A stretch of 64,000 nucleotides of DNA from NCBI GenBank assembly GCA_902168205.1, contig CABHOK010000007.1, forward strand, positions 620,001-684,000, read 5' to 3'. The notes below the pieces were generated by a model. It was given only the letters and a program-made list of their open reading frames with translations, was not told the origin of the DNA and did no database searches. This DNA is from an uncultured Chitinophaga sp. Lineage in GTDB: Bacteria; Bacteroidota; Bacteroidia; Cytophagales; Cyclobacteriaceae. Positions 63,857 to 64,000 of the stretch are shown in pieces (position 1 is the first letter of the stretch; every line of letters starts with the position of its first letter). Made by a program: the position numbers and the translations under genes.

Positions 63857-64000
63857 TTAGTGATATTTTACGCCTACCCGCAAGGCTTTGAGTCTATTAA
63901 CGCCTTGTAATTCTTCCAGCTCCAGGTATTCAAGACTGTCGTCCAGTAAACCCTGCTGTTGTAACTCGCGGATATAGCCTATATACTCCAGCGCTTCCTG
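63857..64000 (-). CDS. Unknown protein, C-terminal fragment (partial, open at right edge)
   Basis: The minus-strand frame enters at position 64000 and stops at TAA (63859-63857). The last 47 residues read QEALEYIGYIRELQQQGLLD followed by DSLEYLELEELQGVNRLKAL and a short basic end, VGVKYH. It is a helical, Leu/Glu-rich C-terminus. The start and most of the gene lie outside the window, so no family can be given. Good codon periodicity and the lack of stops support a real gene. Confidence 0.6.
   Translation of the reverse strand, partial: QEALEYIGYIRELQQQGLLDDSLEYLELEELQGVNRLKALRVGVKYH

Overview
The window reads as chromosome of a Bacteroidota bacterium, most likely a Cytophagales-type soil or plant-polymer degrader. 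This is inferred from two SusC/SusD pairs, a hybrid two-component sensor of the type that controls polysaccharide utilisation loci (PULs), RHS proteins of the Bacteroidota signal-peptide type, lipobox lipoproteins and weak Shine-Dalgarno signals. No rRNA, tRNA, CRISPR array or complete insertion sequence was seen. Genes are open at both edges: a membrane protein at the left and a C-terminal fragment at the right, both on the minus strand.

Layout. (1) 1-11482, minus: a secreted RHS operon made of an 1146-residue YD-repeat protein, a 2504-residue FN3/RHS protein carrying an inserted LamG-like domain and a variable C-terminal tail, and a four-helix membrane protein starting 1 nt after it. (2) 11638-16434, minus: an isolated SusC/SusD pair closed by a strong terminator. 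(3) 16853-19149, plus: a receiver-domain protein lacking the phospho-acceptor aspartate, then a fusion of a phosphodiesterase-like domain with alkaline phosphatase. (4) 19152-39030, minus: a large PUL. In transcription order it has a possible 35-residue membrane peptide, GH2, SusC, SusD, GH95, GH97, GH105, GH29, GH92, then a D-2-hydroxyacid dehydrogenase and an AI-2E family membrane protein. (5) 39353-43495, plus: the divergent hybrid two-component regulator. (6) 43600-49311: a DUF892 ferritin-like protein, a possible 24-residue membrane peptide, a PepSY-like periplasmic protein, a FtsX/MacB-type permease, a 0.9-kb hairpin-rich non-coding stretch and a SWIB protein with a histone-like tail. 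(7) 49387-53757, minus: a four-gene operon of exported proteins of unknown function ending in a large leucine-rich-repeat protein. (8) 54234-59028: a single-domain response regulator, a small unknown protein, thioredoxin, and polyphosphate kinase followed by a secreted metallophosphatase. (9) 59243-62985: an esterase and two ring-cleaving-dioxygenase-like VOC proteins, divergent from a pirin. This resembles quinone-detoxification clusters, and the shared promoter region holds a duplicated operator-like sequence. (10) 63199-64000: a small STAS-like protein, a 160-bp MITE-like element, and a partial gene.

How the genes work together. In the PUL, the regulator should sense a released sugar in the periplasm. 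SusD and SusC bind and import the glycan, and six exported exo-glycosidases trim beta-galactosyl or glucuronyl, alpha-fucosyl, alpha-galactosyl or glucosyl, unsaturated uronyl and alpha-mannosyl units. That mix suggests a complex, heavily decorated plant glycan or glycoprotein; no endo-acting enzyme or polysaccharide lyase is encoded in the window. Phosphorus acquisition and storage recur (phosphodiesterase-phosphatase fusion, polyphosphate kinase, metallophosphatase). The likeliest undescribed biology is the RHS operon with its membrane partner, the four-gene LRR operon, the structured 48-49 kb region and the two very small membrane peptides.
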